NCBI GenBank assembly: GCA_903879705.1
Contig: CAIRMO010000092.1
Location: 1-64,000, forward strand
DNA length: 64,000 nt
Source of the DNA: an uncultured Candidatus Competibacteraceae bacterium
GTDB taxonomy: Bacteria; Pseudomonadota; Gammaproteobacteria; Competibacterales; Competibacteraceae
Direction of reading: 5' to 3'
The position numbers and the translations under genes are program-made. Positions 25,299 to 33,542 of the stretch are shown here, one piece after another. The notes under the pieces are model-generated. The model was not told the DNA's origin. It worked only from the letters and a program-made list of their open reading frames with translations, and did not search any database. Positions within the stretch are counted from its first letter, which is position 1; each line of letters begins with the position of its first letter.

Positions 25299-26551
25299 GA
25301 TGCCGCGCCCAGTAGTGCGGGCAGATCAATCCGGGCGCAGGTTCCGCCGCGCTGATCACGGTGCAGACTGACCTGTCCGCCCAACCGTTCCAGGGTCGCA
25401 TTGGCAAGGAGCAGGCCAATGCCGGTGCCGTCCTCCTTGGTGGAAAAAAACGCCTCGCCGCTCCGGTTCACCGCTTCCGGAGACCAGCTCTGACCCTGAT
25501 CACGAATTTCAATCACCACCCGCTGGGCATCCCAGTGTCCCTCCAGACAGATTCCATCCGGGCTGGCGTCAGCGGCATTGTTGAGCAGGTTGATTAAGGT
25601 CTGACCGATGGCTTGCGGTGCAGCGATCCCCGGCGGCGGCGCTGTTCCGGGGCAGCGTACCTGCAAGGCAACCTGTGGGCGCAGCAGTTGCCAGCGACAG
25701 CGGGTCTGTTCCAGCAGCACATCCAGCGGTTGCACCGACTCCCGGTCGGCAGCCAGATGGGCGCTTTTGAGCAGTTCGCTGAGGATCGCCCGGCAGGCGT
25801 CCACCTGTTGCCGCAAGGTGTTCAGATCAGCACACAACCCGGTATCGCCGCCGTGGCTGTATTCCATTTCCCGCGCCAGCACTGCAATGGTCGAGAGCGG
25901 CGTTCCCAGTTCGTGAGCGGCCCCGGCGGCAAACAGCCCCAGCGCCAAAATCTGTTCATCCCGCAAGGCTTGCTCACGCAATTCGGCGACTTGCCGATCC
26001 CGCTCACGCAGGGCTGTTGCTAACCGCGCCACGAATCCGGCAATCAACAGGGCGCTGATCACGAACACCAGCCACATTCCCCACAGGTGGGCCTGAAAGC
26101 CGTGGCCATGCCCACTCAACATTCCCGGCAAGGGCCGGTAATAGAACATCAGCACGGTATACGTCGCTACGGTGACCACGGTCGTCGCCCACACCTGCCG
26201 GACGGGCAGCAGGATCGCGGCAGTGATCAGCGGCAGCAGCAGCAGCGAAACAAAGGGATTACTGGCACCGCCGCTAAAAAACAGCAGCAGGGCCAGCATC
26301 AGGATGTCCAGTTGCAAATAGGCAAACAGCTCGCCGGGGGTGACCCGCCGCCGATGCCGGGCAGCCCGTTGCAACCCGGCAAACACCAAGATCCCCCAGC
26401 CCAGAAACAGCGCCACCGGCCAGCCGGGCGGGGGCGGCGGCGGTGTCAGGCTAAATTGCAGCCAGAACAGCATGGCGCATGGCCCCACCACAACCAGGAT
26501 GCGGAGCAGTAGCAGGCGGTGCAAGTCGATCATCGAGCGGATTCCAATCAT
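25295..26551 (-). CDS. regB: Redox sensor histidine kinase RegB/PrrB/ActS
   Basis: 418 residues (start may be 18 bases further in, at MIDLHR). Six hydrophobic segments fill the first about 170 residues and include GGASNPFVSLLLLPL, the GGxxNPF quinone-binding motif of RegB. The H-box is AAGAAHELGTPLSTIAVLARE, followed by an ATPase domain with NLLNNAADASPDG, GEAFFSTKEDGTGIGLLLA and GGQVSL. RegB senses the quinone pool and a redox-active Cys near the H-box. It is encoded upstream of regA in one unit, divergent from mbnP. Confidence 0.92.
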   Translation of the reverse strand: MIGIRSMIDLHRLLLLRILVVVGPCAMLFWLQFSLTPPPPPPGWPVALFLGWGILVFAGLQRAARHRRRVTPGELFAYLQLDILMLALLLFFSGGASNPFVSLLLLPLITAAILLPVRQVWATTVVTVATYTVLMFYYRPLPGMLSGHGHGFQAHLWGMWLVFVISALLIAGFVARLATALRERDRQVAELREQALRDEQILALGLFAAGAAHELGTPLSTIAVLAREMEYSHGGDTGLCADLNTLRQQVDACRAILSELLKSAHLAADRESVQPLDVLLEQTRCRWQLLRPQVALQVRCPGTAPPPGIAAPQAIGQTLINLLNNAADASPDGICLEGHWDAQRVVIEIRDQGQSWSPEAVNRSGEAFFSTKEDGTGIGLLLANATLERLGGQVSLHRDQRGGTCARIDLPALLGAAS

Positions 26552-26722
26552 TGCGGAGGTGAATCGGGGATGCAGTGTAGCGATCTACCGGGTCGGGTGA
26601 ATGCGGCAATTTGTCGCATTTTCAGCGGACTCAGGGTGCTTTAGGATGATTTGGATCGATTGAAGCCACTGGCTTCGTCACGATGGCTGATCGCCGCATC
26701 CTTGTTCCTCGGAGAATAGTTC

Positions 26723-27646
26723 ATGGTTCATCCTCGCCCATTACGGTTTTCGTTTCCGCTTCGCGCCACCGTGCTGGCCGGTGCGGCCCTGACTTTGCTG
26801 GTCGGCTGTGGCGGCGATGACGGTCCCGGCGACCGGCAGGTCAGCGTGCAGTTTGCGGGGCAGGTCAACGGTCAGGAGTTGGTCTGCGGCAAGACCTATT
26901 CCAATGTGGGCTTGGGTCAACCGGGGACTTATCAGGTCAATGACTGGCGTTTCTATGTCCACGATGTGGCGCTGGTTCGCGCCGATGGTAGCCGCCAGAC
27001 CGTGGCCCTGAATCAGGATGGCGCTTGGCAATATCAGAATGTCGCTCTGCTGGATTTACGCAAGAATTGCGGCAGTGGCGCATTGCCGACTAATGCGGTG
27101 ACGGCAGGCACCGTGCCTAATGACAATTACTCCGGCATCTGCTTCAAGGTCGGGGTGCCCTTCAGCCTTAATCATATTAACGATGCCACCGCGCCGTCAC
27201 CGCTGAATAACACCGGGATGTTGTGGAACTGGCAAGGTGGACGCAAATTCATCCGGGTGGATGGTTTTGGCAATCCGGGCAGTGTCGATGGTGCGGTGGC
27301 CTTTGTCGTTCATCTGGGCAGTACCGGTTGTCCGGGACCGGGCGCTAATTCGCCGCCGACTGCGGCGTGTACTTATCCCAATGTTGCCGAGTTCTGTCTG
27401 GATAATTTCAACGCGGATCAGGATCGGGTGGTGATGGATATGGGCAAGGCGCTGGCCGGGTCGAATGTGGCGCTCAATACCGCCAATACCGCCTCGGGTT
27501 GCATGTCCGGCAATGCCGACCCGGAGTGCATTCCGATCCTGCCGCGCCTGAATCTCGATTTCACCTACGTGGCCGGAGCGGGCGCGACGCCGGAAAAATA
27601 CCCCAAAGTAATTCCGCCAGTGCTGTTCAGCGTGGGCAAACCGTAA
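26723..27646 (+). CDS. MbnP-like copper-binding lipoprotein of a metallo-mystery pair
   Basis: 307 residues. A lipoprotein signal ends at LTLLVGC (Cys29). The family signature follows: VQFAGQVNGQELVCGKTYSNVG, VNDWRFYVHDVALV, VALLDLRKNCGSG, YSGICFKVGVPF, LWNWQGGRKFIRVDG and paired Cys residues later. These are the four-Cys metallo-mystery proteins related to MbnP, in which a Trp is oxidised to kynurenine by the partner MbnH to form a copper site. The MbnH-type gene follows directly, 2 bases after the stop. No methanobactin synthesis genes are present. It is predicted periplasmic and membrane anchored. Confidence 0.85.
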   Translation: MVHPRPLRFSFPLRATVLAGAALTLLVGCGGDDGPGDRQVSVQFAGQVNGQELVCGKTYSNVGLGQPGTYQVNDWRFYVHDVALVRADGSRQTVALNQDGAWQYQNVALLDLRKNCGSGALPTNAVTAGTVPNDNYSGICFKVGVPFSLNHINDATAPSPLNNTGMLWNWQGGRKFIRVDGFGNPGSVDGAVAFVVHLGSTGCPGPGANSPPTAACTYPNVAEFCLDNFNADQDRVVMDMGKALAGSNVALNTANTASGCMSGNADPECIPILPRLNLDFTYVAGAGATPEKYPKVIPPVLFSVGKP

Positions 27647-27648
27647 CC

Positions 27649-28845
27649 ATGCGCGGGAACTGGGGTTGGTTGCTGCTGTTGAGTGTGCTGATGACGTGTT
27701 GCGGCGGTGGCGGCGGTGGCGATAGCGGTGATGACGAGCCAGAGCCGCCGATCGGCAATGCCGGTTATCAATGGTCGCTGCCGTCCGGTTTCCCGAAGCC
27801 TAATGAGGCCGCGGATAACCCGCTGACCGCAGCCAAAGTGGAGTTGGGCCGCCATTTGTTTTACGACCGGCGGATGTCGGTGAATCAGACCACCGCCTGC
27901 GCGACCTGCCATTTACCGGAGCGGGCGTTTAGCGACGGGCGGATGACCGCGATGGGCGCAACCGGCGAGGCCCATCCGCGCAATGCGATGAGCCTGACCA
28001 ATGTGGTCTATAACGCCACCCAGAACTGGGCTAATCCGATCCTGACCACCCTGCACGCCCAAGGCTTGATCCCGATGTTTGGCGAGTTTCCGCTGGAACT
28101 GGGCTGGAGCGATCACGAAGCGGAAATTCTGGCCCGGTTCCGCAGCGATCCCCAGTATCCGCCCCTGTTCGCCGCTGCTTATCCGGGTGAAGCCGATCCG
28201 GTCAATGCCGACCGGGTGGTGAAAGCCATTGCTGCGTTCGAGTCGATCCTGATTTCGGGCAACTCCCCCTATGACCAGGCGACTTTCCAGGGCAATAGCA
28301 ACGCGATGAGTGCGGCGGCGCGGCGCGGTCAAGAGTTGTTCTTTTCCGAGCGGATGGAATGTTTCCACTGCCACGGCGGGTTTAACTTCAGCCAGTCGGT
28401 CAGCCATGCCGGCACGACGATTACCCAGCGGGACTTTTTTAACAACGGTCTCTATAACATTGGCGGGACTGGCGACTATCCGCTGGATAACCGGGGGCTG
28501 TGGGAATTTACCCAGCGGCCAGCCGACATGGGGCGGTTCCGGCCACCCACCTTGCGGAATATCGAATTGACTGCGCCCTATATGCACGATGGCTCCATTG
28601 CGACTCTGGAAGAAGTCATCGGCCATTATGTCCGGGGTGGGCGGCTAATCAGTGAAGGACCATTCGCCGGCGACGGGGCCAAAAATCCGTACAAGAGTGA
28701 ACTGATCCTGCGCTTTACCCTGAGTACCTTGGAAAAGCAGGACGTGATCGCCTTCCTGCACAGCCTGACGGATTGGACTTTCGTTTGCGATCCTCGTTTT
28801 GCTGACCCCTTCGGTAATTTCCCCCGACCCGCCCGCTGCAATTGA
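27649..28845 (+). CDS. MbnH-like di-heme cytochrome c peroxidase family protein
   Basis: 398 residues from ATG 27649. A lipoprotein-like signal (LLSVLMTCC) is followed by a Gly/Asp linker and a MauG/cytochrome-peroxidase fold with two heme c sites, CATCH (about residue 84) and CFHCH (about 240). Other landmarks are ELGRHLFYDRRMS, HPRNAMSLTNVVYN, FRPPTLRNIELTAPYMHDGS and EEVIGHYVRGG. In characterised pairs MbnH forms a high-valent di-iron-heme state and oxidises a Trp of MbnP. Being 2 bases after mbnP strongly supports that pairing. Confidence 0.88.
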   Translation: MRGNWGWLLLLSVLMTCCGGGGGGDSGDDEPEPPIGNAGYQWSLPSGFPKPNEAADNPLTAAKVELGRHLFYDRRMSVNQTTACATCHLPERAFSDGRMTAMGATGEAHPRNAMSLTNVVYNATQNWANPILTTLHAQGLIPMFGEFPLELGWSDHEAEILARFRSDPQYPPLFAAAYPGEADPVNADRVVKAIAAFESILISGNSPYDQATFQGNSNAMSAAARRGQELFFSERMECFHCHGGFNFSQSVSHAGTTITQRDFFNNGLYNIGGTGDYPLDNRGLWEFTQRPADMGRFRPPTLRNIELTAPYMHDGSIATLEEVIGHYVRGGRLISEGPFAGDGAKNPYKSELILRFTLSTLEKQDVIAFLHSLTDWTFVCDPRFADPFGNFPRPARCN

Positions 28846-28865
28846 ATAGTTTTGGAGAGACGGAT

Positions 28866-29123
28866 ATGGCTCATCGATCTTGCGGTTCTGTCTGGCGCTA
28901 TGTGTTGATCAGCGGCGCTCTGGCGGTTAGTTGTGGGTTACCGCTGCCGTTGTTGGATAACGACCTGACCCTGCCGGTAGCCCAAGCGCATCATGGTGGC
29001 GGGGGTGGAGCCAGTGGCGGCGGGGGTAGTAGCGGCGGCAAAGGCGATGGGTTCAAAAAGCCGGATCAGCCCAGCGAAGGTCAAGGCAAAGGTGGGCGTG
29101 GCGTAGAGGGTCTCAAGCCATGA
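28866..29123 (+). CDS. Small exported Gly/His-rich protein
   Basis: 85 residues from ATG 28866, preceded by GGAGA. An N-terminal hydrophobic signal (VLISGALAVSCGLPLPLL) is followed by AQAHHGGGGGASGGGG, then a basic, Gly/Lys-rich low-complexity tail. The HH next to polyglycine could bind metal, which would suit the MbnP/MbnH genes just upstream, but this is conjecture. No domain is recognised. It overlaps the next start by 4 bases. Confidence 0.6.
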   Translation: MAHRSCGSVWRYVLISGALAVSCGLPLPLLDNDLTLPVAQAHHGGGGGASGGGGSSGGKGDGFKKPDQPSEGQGKGGRGVEGLKP

Positions 29124-29506
29124 TCGGGCGGTTGGCTGGTTTATGGGTGTTGTTCCCGACCGTGGCTATGAGTTGTGGTTGTGCGACGCTGGAATCGGCG
29201 GCTGATGCCAAGGCCAACAGTTACGGCGTTGCAGTCTATGCGCCCAGTACCCAAGACTGGCGGCTGCGCTGGCAGGCGACCACGTCCCAACTCGCGCAAC
29301 AACGGGCCTTGCAAGAGTGCGCGGTCGCCGATTGTCGGGTAGTGCTGGAATTTGGGCCGGGGCAATGCGGGACCTTGGCGCTGGGTCAAGGCGGGATTGG
29401 GGTTGGGCGGGGCGAAACACCAGCGGTGGCGGAAACTGCTGCTCTCGACGATTGCCGGCGCACCACTCAAGGTTGTCGAGTGGCTCCGGCGGAGTGTAAT
29501 CGTTGA
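29120..29506 (+). CDS. DUF4189-type exported protein
   Basis: 128 residues. The signal peptide region ends in SCGCATLES and could be a lipobox. The mature part fits DUF4189: YGVAVYAPSTQDWRLRW, then QRALQECAVADCRVVLEFG, ETAALDDCRR and CRVAPAECN, with paired cysteines likely in disulfides. It starts within the ATGA overlap with the preceding Gly/His-rich gene, so it is the fourth gene of the mbnP-mbnH unit. Function of the family is unknown. Confidence 0.65.
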   Translation: MIGRLAGLWVLFPTVAMSCGCATLESAADAKANSYGVAVYAPSTQDWRLRWQATTSQLAQQRALQECAVADCRVVLEFGPGQCGTLALGQGGIGVGRGETPAVAETAALDDCRRTTQGCRVAPAECNR

Positions 29507-29514
29507 CCGGAAGC

Positions 29515-29603
29515 TATAGGCATCCTAAGCCGGTTGTAGAGAGGTAGCACGGGCAAGGAGCCCGTGCTACGATAAATTCCACAACTCAAATCGGATTCCC
29601 AAT
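29515..29603. repeat. MITE-like element, short copy 2
   Basis: Its ends match the larger elements at 4386 and 59892: TATAGGCATCCTAAGCCGG at the left, and at the right the complement of GGGAATCCGATTTGAG followed by TTGTGGAATT. The interior is a single perfect 10-bp palindrome, GTAGCACGGG/CCCGTGCTAC, also found in the aceA-aceB element. It shows that one set of ends can carry different interiors. Confidence 0.65.
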
Positions 29604-29681
29604 GGATTGCTTTGAGTTTAATCGTGACGATATCCACTGAATCACTACTCGCTCAAGCACAAACCGACGCTGATCAGGCGT

Positions 29682-29993
29682 TCAGTCCTCATCCGGATCG
29701 GCCAGCAGATCGTCCTCATCGCTGAATTCCTTATCTTCCTCCTCCTCCTCATCCTCTTCTTCATCCGGATCATCCGCCTTGATCACATCGAACGGCCCAG
29801 ACTCATCCTCCGGGGTTTCAATGGCTTCAATCGCCAGGTCGTACCAGTCGTCCAGGTCCAGTTCTTCCACTTCGCCATCGAAATACTGGATTTCGATGGT
29901 ATGGGCGTCCTCATCCAAGGCAACCACCTTGAAATCATTGCCAGTTTCCTGATTGCGGTACCAATTGCCGATGATGGGATCCACATCGCTCAT
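29682..29993 (-). CDS. Acidic conserved hypothetical protein (DUF6763-like)
   Basis: 103 residues from the ATG at 29993 (MSDVDPIIGNWYRNQETGNDF). The N-terminal about 60 residues form a compact pattern with FKVVALDEDAHTIEIQYFDG and LDLDDWYDLAIEAIE. The rest is a highly acidic Asp/Glu tail, probably disordered. The family assignment to DUF6763 is from memory of the N-terminal pattern. There is no membrane segment. The longer frame reaching 30296 has no support. Function is unknown. Confidence 0.7.
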   Translation of the reverse strand: MSDVDPIIGNWYRNQETGNDFKVVALDEDAHTIEIQYFDGEVEELDLDDWYDLAIEAIETPEDESGPFDVIKADDPDEEEDEEEEEDKEFSDEDDLLADPDED

Positions 29994-30195
29994 GACTGAT
30001 CTCCTGCTTCGGATAGGGGGCGAGCCTCTTGGTGATTCTGACCCGACTTTTGCTATGATGCAGATCAAAGACTTAACTTTTAGACAGCCTCTAAAACGCC
30101 TTAGCAAGACCAAAGGTCTGGATGAAGTCAACGATCCGATCCTGCAACACAACCACTTGTTATCAAAGGATAATTTAGAGGAGGAAAAAAGCAGT

Positions 30196-32016
30196 TCAGC
30201 CGCCCTCGCGCCGCGATGCCCGTTTGCGATCTTGCTCCAGCAACAGCTTTTTCCGCAGCCGGATCGCTTTGGGGGTGACTTCAACCAGTTCATCATCGTC
30301 GATGAACTCCAGCGCCTGCTCCAGACTCAGCCGCACCGGCGGGGTCAGCAGGATATTCTCGTCGGAGCCGGCGGCGCGGATATTGGTCAGTTGTTTGGCC
30401 TTAAGCGGATTGACCACCAGATCATTGGCGCGAGCGTGAATGCCGACGATCATCCCCTCGTAAACCTCATCGCCGGGGCCAACCATCATCCGCCCGCGTT
30501 CCTGCAAGTTGAACAGCGCATAACCCAGCGCCTTGCCGGCCCCGTTGGCAATCAGAACGCCGTTCAGCCGCGCCCCAATCGCGCCTTTTTTCATTGGGCC
30601 ATAACGATCAAAGACGTGATAAATCAGGCCGGTGCCGGAGGTGGTGGTCAGAAATTCGGTCTGGAAGCCGATCAAGCCCCGCGCCGGAATCCGGTAATCC
30701 AGTCGCACCCGGCCTTTGCCGTCGGGTTGCATATCCAGCAGATCGCCGCGCCGTTCACCAAGTTTTTCCATCACCGCCCCCTGATGTTGCTCCTCGACAT
30801 CCACGGTCAATTGTTCGTAAGGTTCTTCCCACTCGCCGCTCACTTCCCGCACGATCACTTCCGGGCGGGACACGGCCAGTTCATAGCCCTCACGGCGCAT
30901 GTTTTCGATCAGGATCGACAGATGCAGCTCACCGCGCCCGGACACCTTGAACTTGTCGGGATCGTCGCCTTCTTCGATCCGCAGCGCCACGTTGTGGATG
31001 ATTTCCCGGAACAGCCGCTCACGGATCTGCCGGCTGGTGACGTATTTGCCCTCGCGCCCAGCGAACGGCGAGGCATTAACCTGAAAAGTCATGCTCATAG
31101 TCGGTTCATCGACTTTGAGCGGCGGCAGCGACTCCACCGCGCTGGGATCACAAATCACGTCGGAAATGCCCAGCCCATCAATGCCAGTGAAGGCGATGAT
31201 GTCGCCGGCAGAGGCATCGGGGAATTCGATGCGATCGAGACCCTGAAAGCCGAGAATCTGCAACATCCGCCCGGTGCGACGGTTGCCTTGGTGGTCGAGA
31301 ATAACCACCGGGGTGTTGGTCTTCACCTTGCCCCGCCGGATCCGGCCAATGCCGATGACGCCGACGTAACTGTTGTAGTCGAGCGAACTGACCTGCAACT
31401 GAAACGGGCCGTCGGGATCAACCGCGGGTGGTTTGACCTGCTGGATCACGGTTTCAAACAGCGGTGTCATATCGCCGGAGCGCACACTGTCGTCCAGCCC
31501 GGCGTAGCCATGCAGCGCCGAGGCATAGATGACCGGGAAATCGAGTTGCTCCTCGGTCGCGCCCAACCGGTCGAACAGATCGAAGGTGCGATCCAGCACC
31601 CATTGCGCACGAGCGCCGGGCCGGTCAATCTTGTTGATGACCACGATGGGGCGAAACCCCATCGCGAAGGCTTTCTGCGTCACGAAGCGGGTTTGCGGCA
31701 TCGGGCCGTCCACCGCGTCCACCAGCAGCAGCACCGAATCGACCATCGACAGCACCCGCTCCACCTCGCCGCCAAAATCGGCATGGCCGGGTGTATCGAC
31801 GATGTTGATGTGGTAGTCGTTCCAGTACAGGGCAGTATTCTTGGCGAGGATGGTGATGCCGCGTTCTCGCTCCAGGGCGTTGGAATCCATCACCCGTTCG
31901 ACGGGCGTCCCCCGGGCGCTGAGGGTGCCGGACTGTTGCAGCAGTTTGTCTACCAGCGTGGTCTTGCCGTGATCCACATGGGCGATAATGGCGATGTTGC
32001 GAAGTTTTTCGATCAC
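30196..32016 (-). CDS. typA: Translational GTPase TypA/BipA
   Basis: 606 residues from a GTG at 32016 ([21 protein letters not shown]). The G-domain has AHVDHGKT, the switch [24 protein letters not shown] and NKIDRPGA. Domain II, two alpha/beta domains and the BipA-specific C-terminal domain follow ([32 protein letters not shown]). BipA binds the ribosome and helps 50S assembly and growth under stress, including cold, which fits the neighbouring cold-shock gene. Length is normal. Confidence 0.97.
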   Translation of the reverse strand: MIEKLRNIAIIAHVDHGKTTLVDKLLQQSGTLSARGTPVERVMDSNALERERGITILAKNTALYWNDYHINIVDTPGHADFGGEVERVLSMVDSVLLLVDAVDGPMPQTRFVTQKAFAMGFRPIVVINKIDRPGARAQWVLDRTFDLFDRLGATEEQLDFPVIYASALHGYAGLDDSVRSGDMTPLFETVIQQVKPPAVDPDGPFQLQVSSLDYNSYVGVIGIGRIRRGKVKTNTPVVILDHQGNRRTGRMLQILGFQGLDRIEFPDASAGDIIAFTGIDGLGISDVICDPSAVESLPPLKVDEPTMSMTFQVNASPFAGREGKYVTSRQIRERLFREIIHNVALRIEEGDDPDKFKVSGRGELHLSILIENMRREGYELAVSRPEVIVREVSGEWEEPYEQLTVDVEEQHQGAVMEKLGERRGDLLDMQPDGKGRVRLDYRIPARGLIGFQTEFLTTTSGTGLIYHVFDRYGPMKKGAIGARLNGVLIANGAGKALGYALFNLQERGRMMVGPGDEVYEGMIVGIHARANDLVVNPLKAKQLTNIRAAGSDENILLTPPVRLSLEQALEFIDDDELVEVTPKAIRLRKKLLLEQDRKRASRREGG

Positions 32017-32100
32017 GATTGGGGTCTACAGGTCTGAAACGGGCGACACATTATAACCAAGCCGAACGATTTGGCTTGACGTTATGCCGGTTAAAACGAC

Positions 32101-32122
32101 AAAGCCCCATGAACGGGGCTTT
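32101..32122 (-). terminator. Rho-independent terminator of the cold-shock gene
   Basis: AAAGCCCC/GGGGCTTT closes an ATGAAC loop. On the minus strand it is followed by GTCGTTTTAA. It lies 28 bases after the csp stop. Confidence 0.8.
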
Positions 32123-32149
32123 GGCTGGATGATGGCCCGAAGCTTGTTA

Positions 32150-32368
32150 TTATTCGTCGGCTCTCTTGACCATCGTGGCTTGCGGACCCTTGGGACCCAC
32201 CTTCACGTCAAATTCGACTTTCTGGTTTTCCGCCAGGGTTCGGAACCCTTTGCCCTCAATCACCGAGTAGTGAACGAACACGTCGCTGCTACCGTCTTCG
32301 GGGGCGATGAAACCGAAGCCCTTGGCTTCGTCAAACCACTTTACAGTGCCAATTTGCATTAACGCCAA
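32150..32368 (-). CDS. CspA-family cold-shock protein
   Basis: 72 residues (possibly 69, starting at the second Met, MQIGTVKWF). It is a single cold-shock OB domain with RNP1 KGFGFI and RNP2 DVFVHY, plus the C-terminal [10 protein letters not shown]. It acts as an RNA chaperone. The upstream intergenic region is over 500 bases long, which would allow the long structured leader usual for csp mRNAs, but no specific cold box was identified. It is read in the same direction as typA. Confidence 0.95.
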   Translation of the reverse strand: MALMQIGTVKWFDEAKGFGFIAPEDGSSDVFVHYSVIEGKGFRTLAENQKVEFDVKVGPKGPQATMVKRADE

Positions 32369-32894
32369 ACCTCAAAGCTAAAAATTTGCCTCTTGCCGAG
32401 TTCGCTGACTTTGCTTAATCAACTCCAGCATAAGCAGGGAACCGGCGCTGGGTATCGGGAAGTCTATGACGTTCACCCGCGCCGGAAAGTACGTCAAAGC
32501 CAGGTCTTCTGCAAGCAAATTTTATCCTCTTCTAAATTTTCCTGCGGTAACGAGGGGCCGTGGTATAGGACTGGATCGTTGCTTTCACCCAATCCTTACC
32601 ACCTATGAGTTCCTTGCAACCATCCAGACGCAATAGAAGGGAGGTAGGGAGGTAAGGGCTGTTGCATTTGAAGCTCTACTACCTGCTGGATATAGTAAGA
32701 GTTTGGGGTTTTCGGTCAGACACTGAATATCGTGTCGAATACAGCCCGGCATCCGCCCGGCCCGCAGCGCAGCGGTTGATGACCGTCGGCATCGGGTGCG
32801 TCGGCATCAACATTGTTGTAGCCTGCGAAATTCGCTTTGGCCTGATCATTTTCCCGGGTGCCGGGACTCACCGTTGAAAACTGGCTGATAACCG
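32369..32894. other. Long intergenic region between csp and marC
   Basis: About 525 bases with no open frame of recognisable similarity on either strand and no tRNA-like fold. It must contain the divergent promoters for csp (minus) and marC (plus), and probably the csp 5' leader. No strong hairpin or repeat stands out. Confidence 0.5.
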
Positions 32895-33530
32895 ATGCAG
32901 GATCAACTAATTACCATCTTTATCACCTTTCTGGTGGTGCTTGACCCGATTGGGATTGCGCCGCTGTTCGTGGCGCTGACTCGCGGCGGCAGTGACCGCT
33001 ATCGCCGGCGCATGGCCCTGAAAGGCGTCGGCATCGCCACGCTGATCCTGTTTCTTTTCGTCTTCACCGGCGATGCACTGCTGCGCTTTCTCGGCATCAG
33101 CCTGGCCGCGTTTCGGCTCAGCGGCGGCGCATTGTTGTTCCTGCTGGCGATTGACATGGTCTTCGCTCGTCCGTCCGGGCTGCGCTCGGCAACGGTGCGG
33201 GAACAGGAAGAGGCGCAATACCGCGAGGATATTTCGGTTTTCCCGCTGGCTTTTCCCCTGCTGGCTGGCCCCGGCGCTCTGACCACCATCCTCCTCACGA
33301 CCAGTAACATTCACCTTCGCGCCCAGCCCGCGTTATTCGCCGGCCTGTTGGGCGTACTGCTAGCGGTGCTTTTGCTGACGCTGCTGTGCCTGCTGCTGGC
33401 TCCGCAACTGATGCGGTTGATCGGCCAAACCGGTGCCAATGTCATTGACCGGCTGCTAGGCGTGATTCTGGCGGCGCTGGCGGTGCAGTTCATGCTCGAA
33501 GGGCTGCGCACCGGCCTGCTCAACGGCTGA
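32895..33530 (+). CDS. MarC family integral membrane protein
   Basis: 211 residues with six hydrophobic segments. The family pattern is clear: FITFLVVLDPIGIAPLFVALTRG, then FLGISLAAFRLSGGALLFLLAIDMVF, the loop DISVFPLAFPLLAGPGALTTILL, and a final RLLGVILAALAVQFMLEGL. MarC proteins are not shown to give antibiotic resistance despite the name; function is unknown. It lies 12 bases upstream of priA. Confidence 0.92.
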   Translation: MQDQLITIFITFLVVLDPIGIAPLFVALTRGGSDRYRRRMALKGVGIATLILFLFVFTGDALLRFLGISLAAFRLSGGALLFLLAIDMVFARPSGLRSATVREQEEAQYREDISVFPLAFPLLAGPGALTTILLTTSNIHLRAQPALFAGLLGVLLAVLLLTLLCLLLAPQLMRLIGQTGANVIDRLLGVILAALAVQFMLEGLRTGLLNG

Positions 33531-33542
33531 CGGTTACCTCCC

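Noticed and set aside
29953-32037. A 694-residue plus-strand frame opposite typA
   Set aside because: TypA has all GTPase motifs on the minus strand; the plus-strand translation has none.
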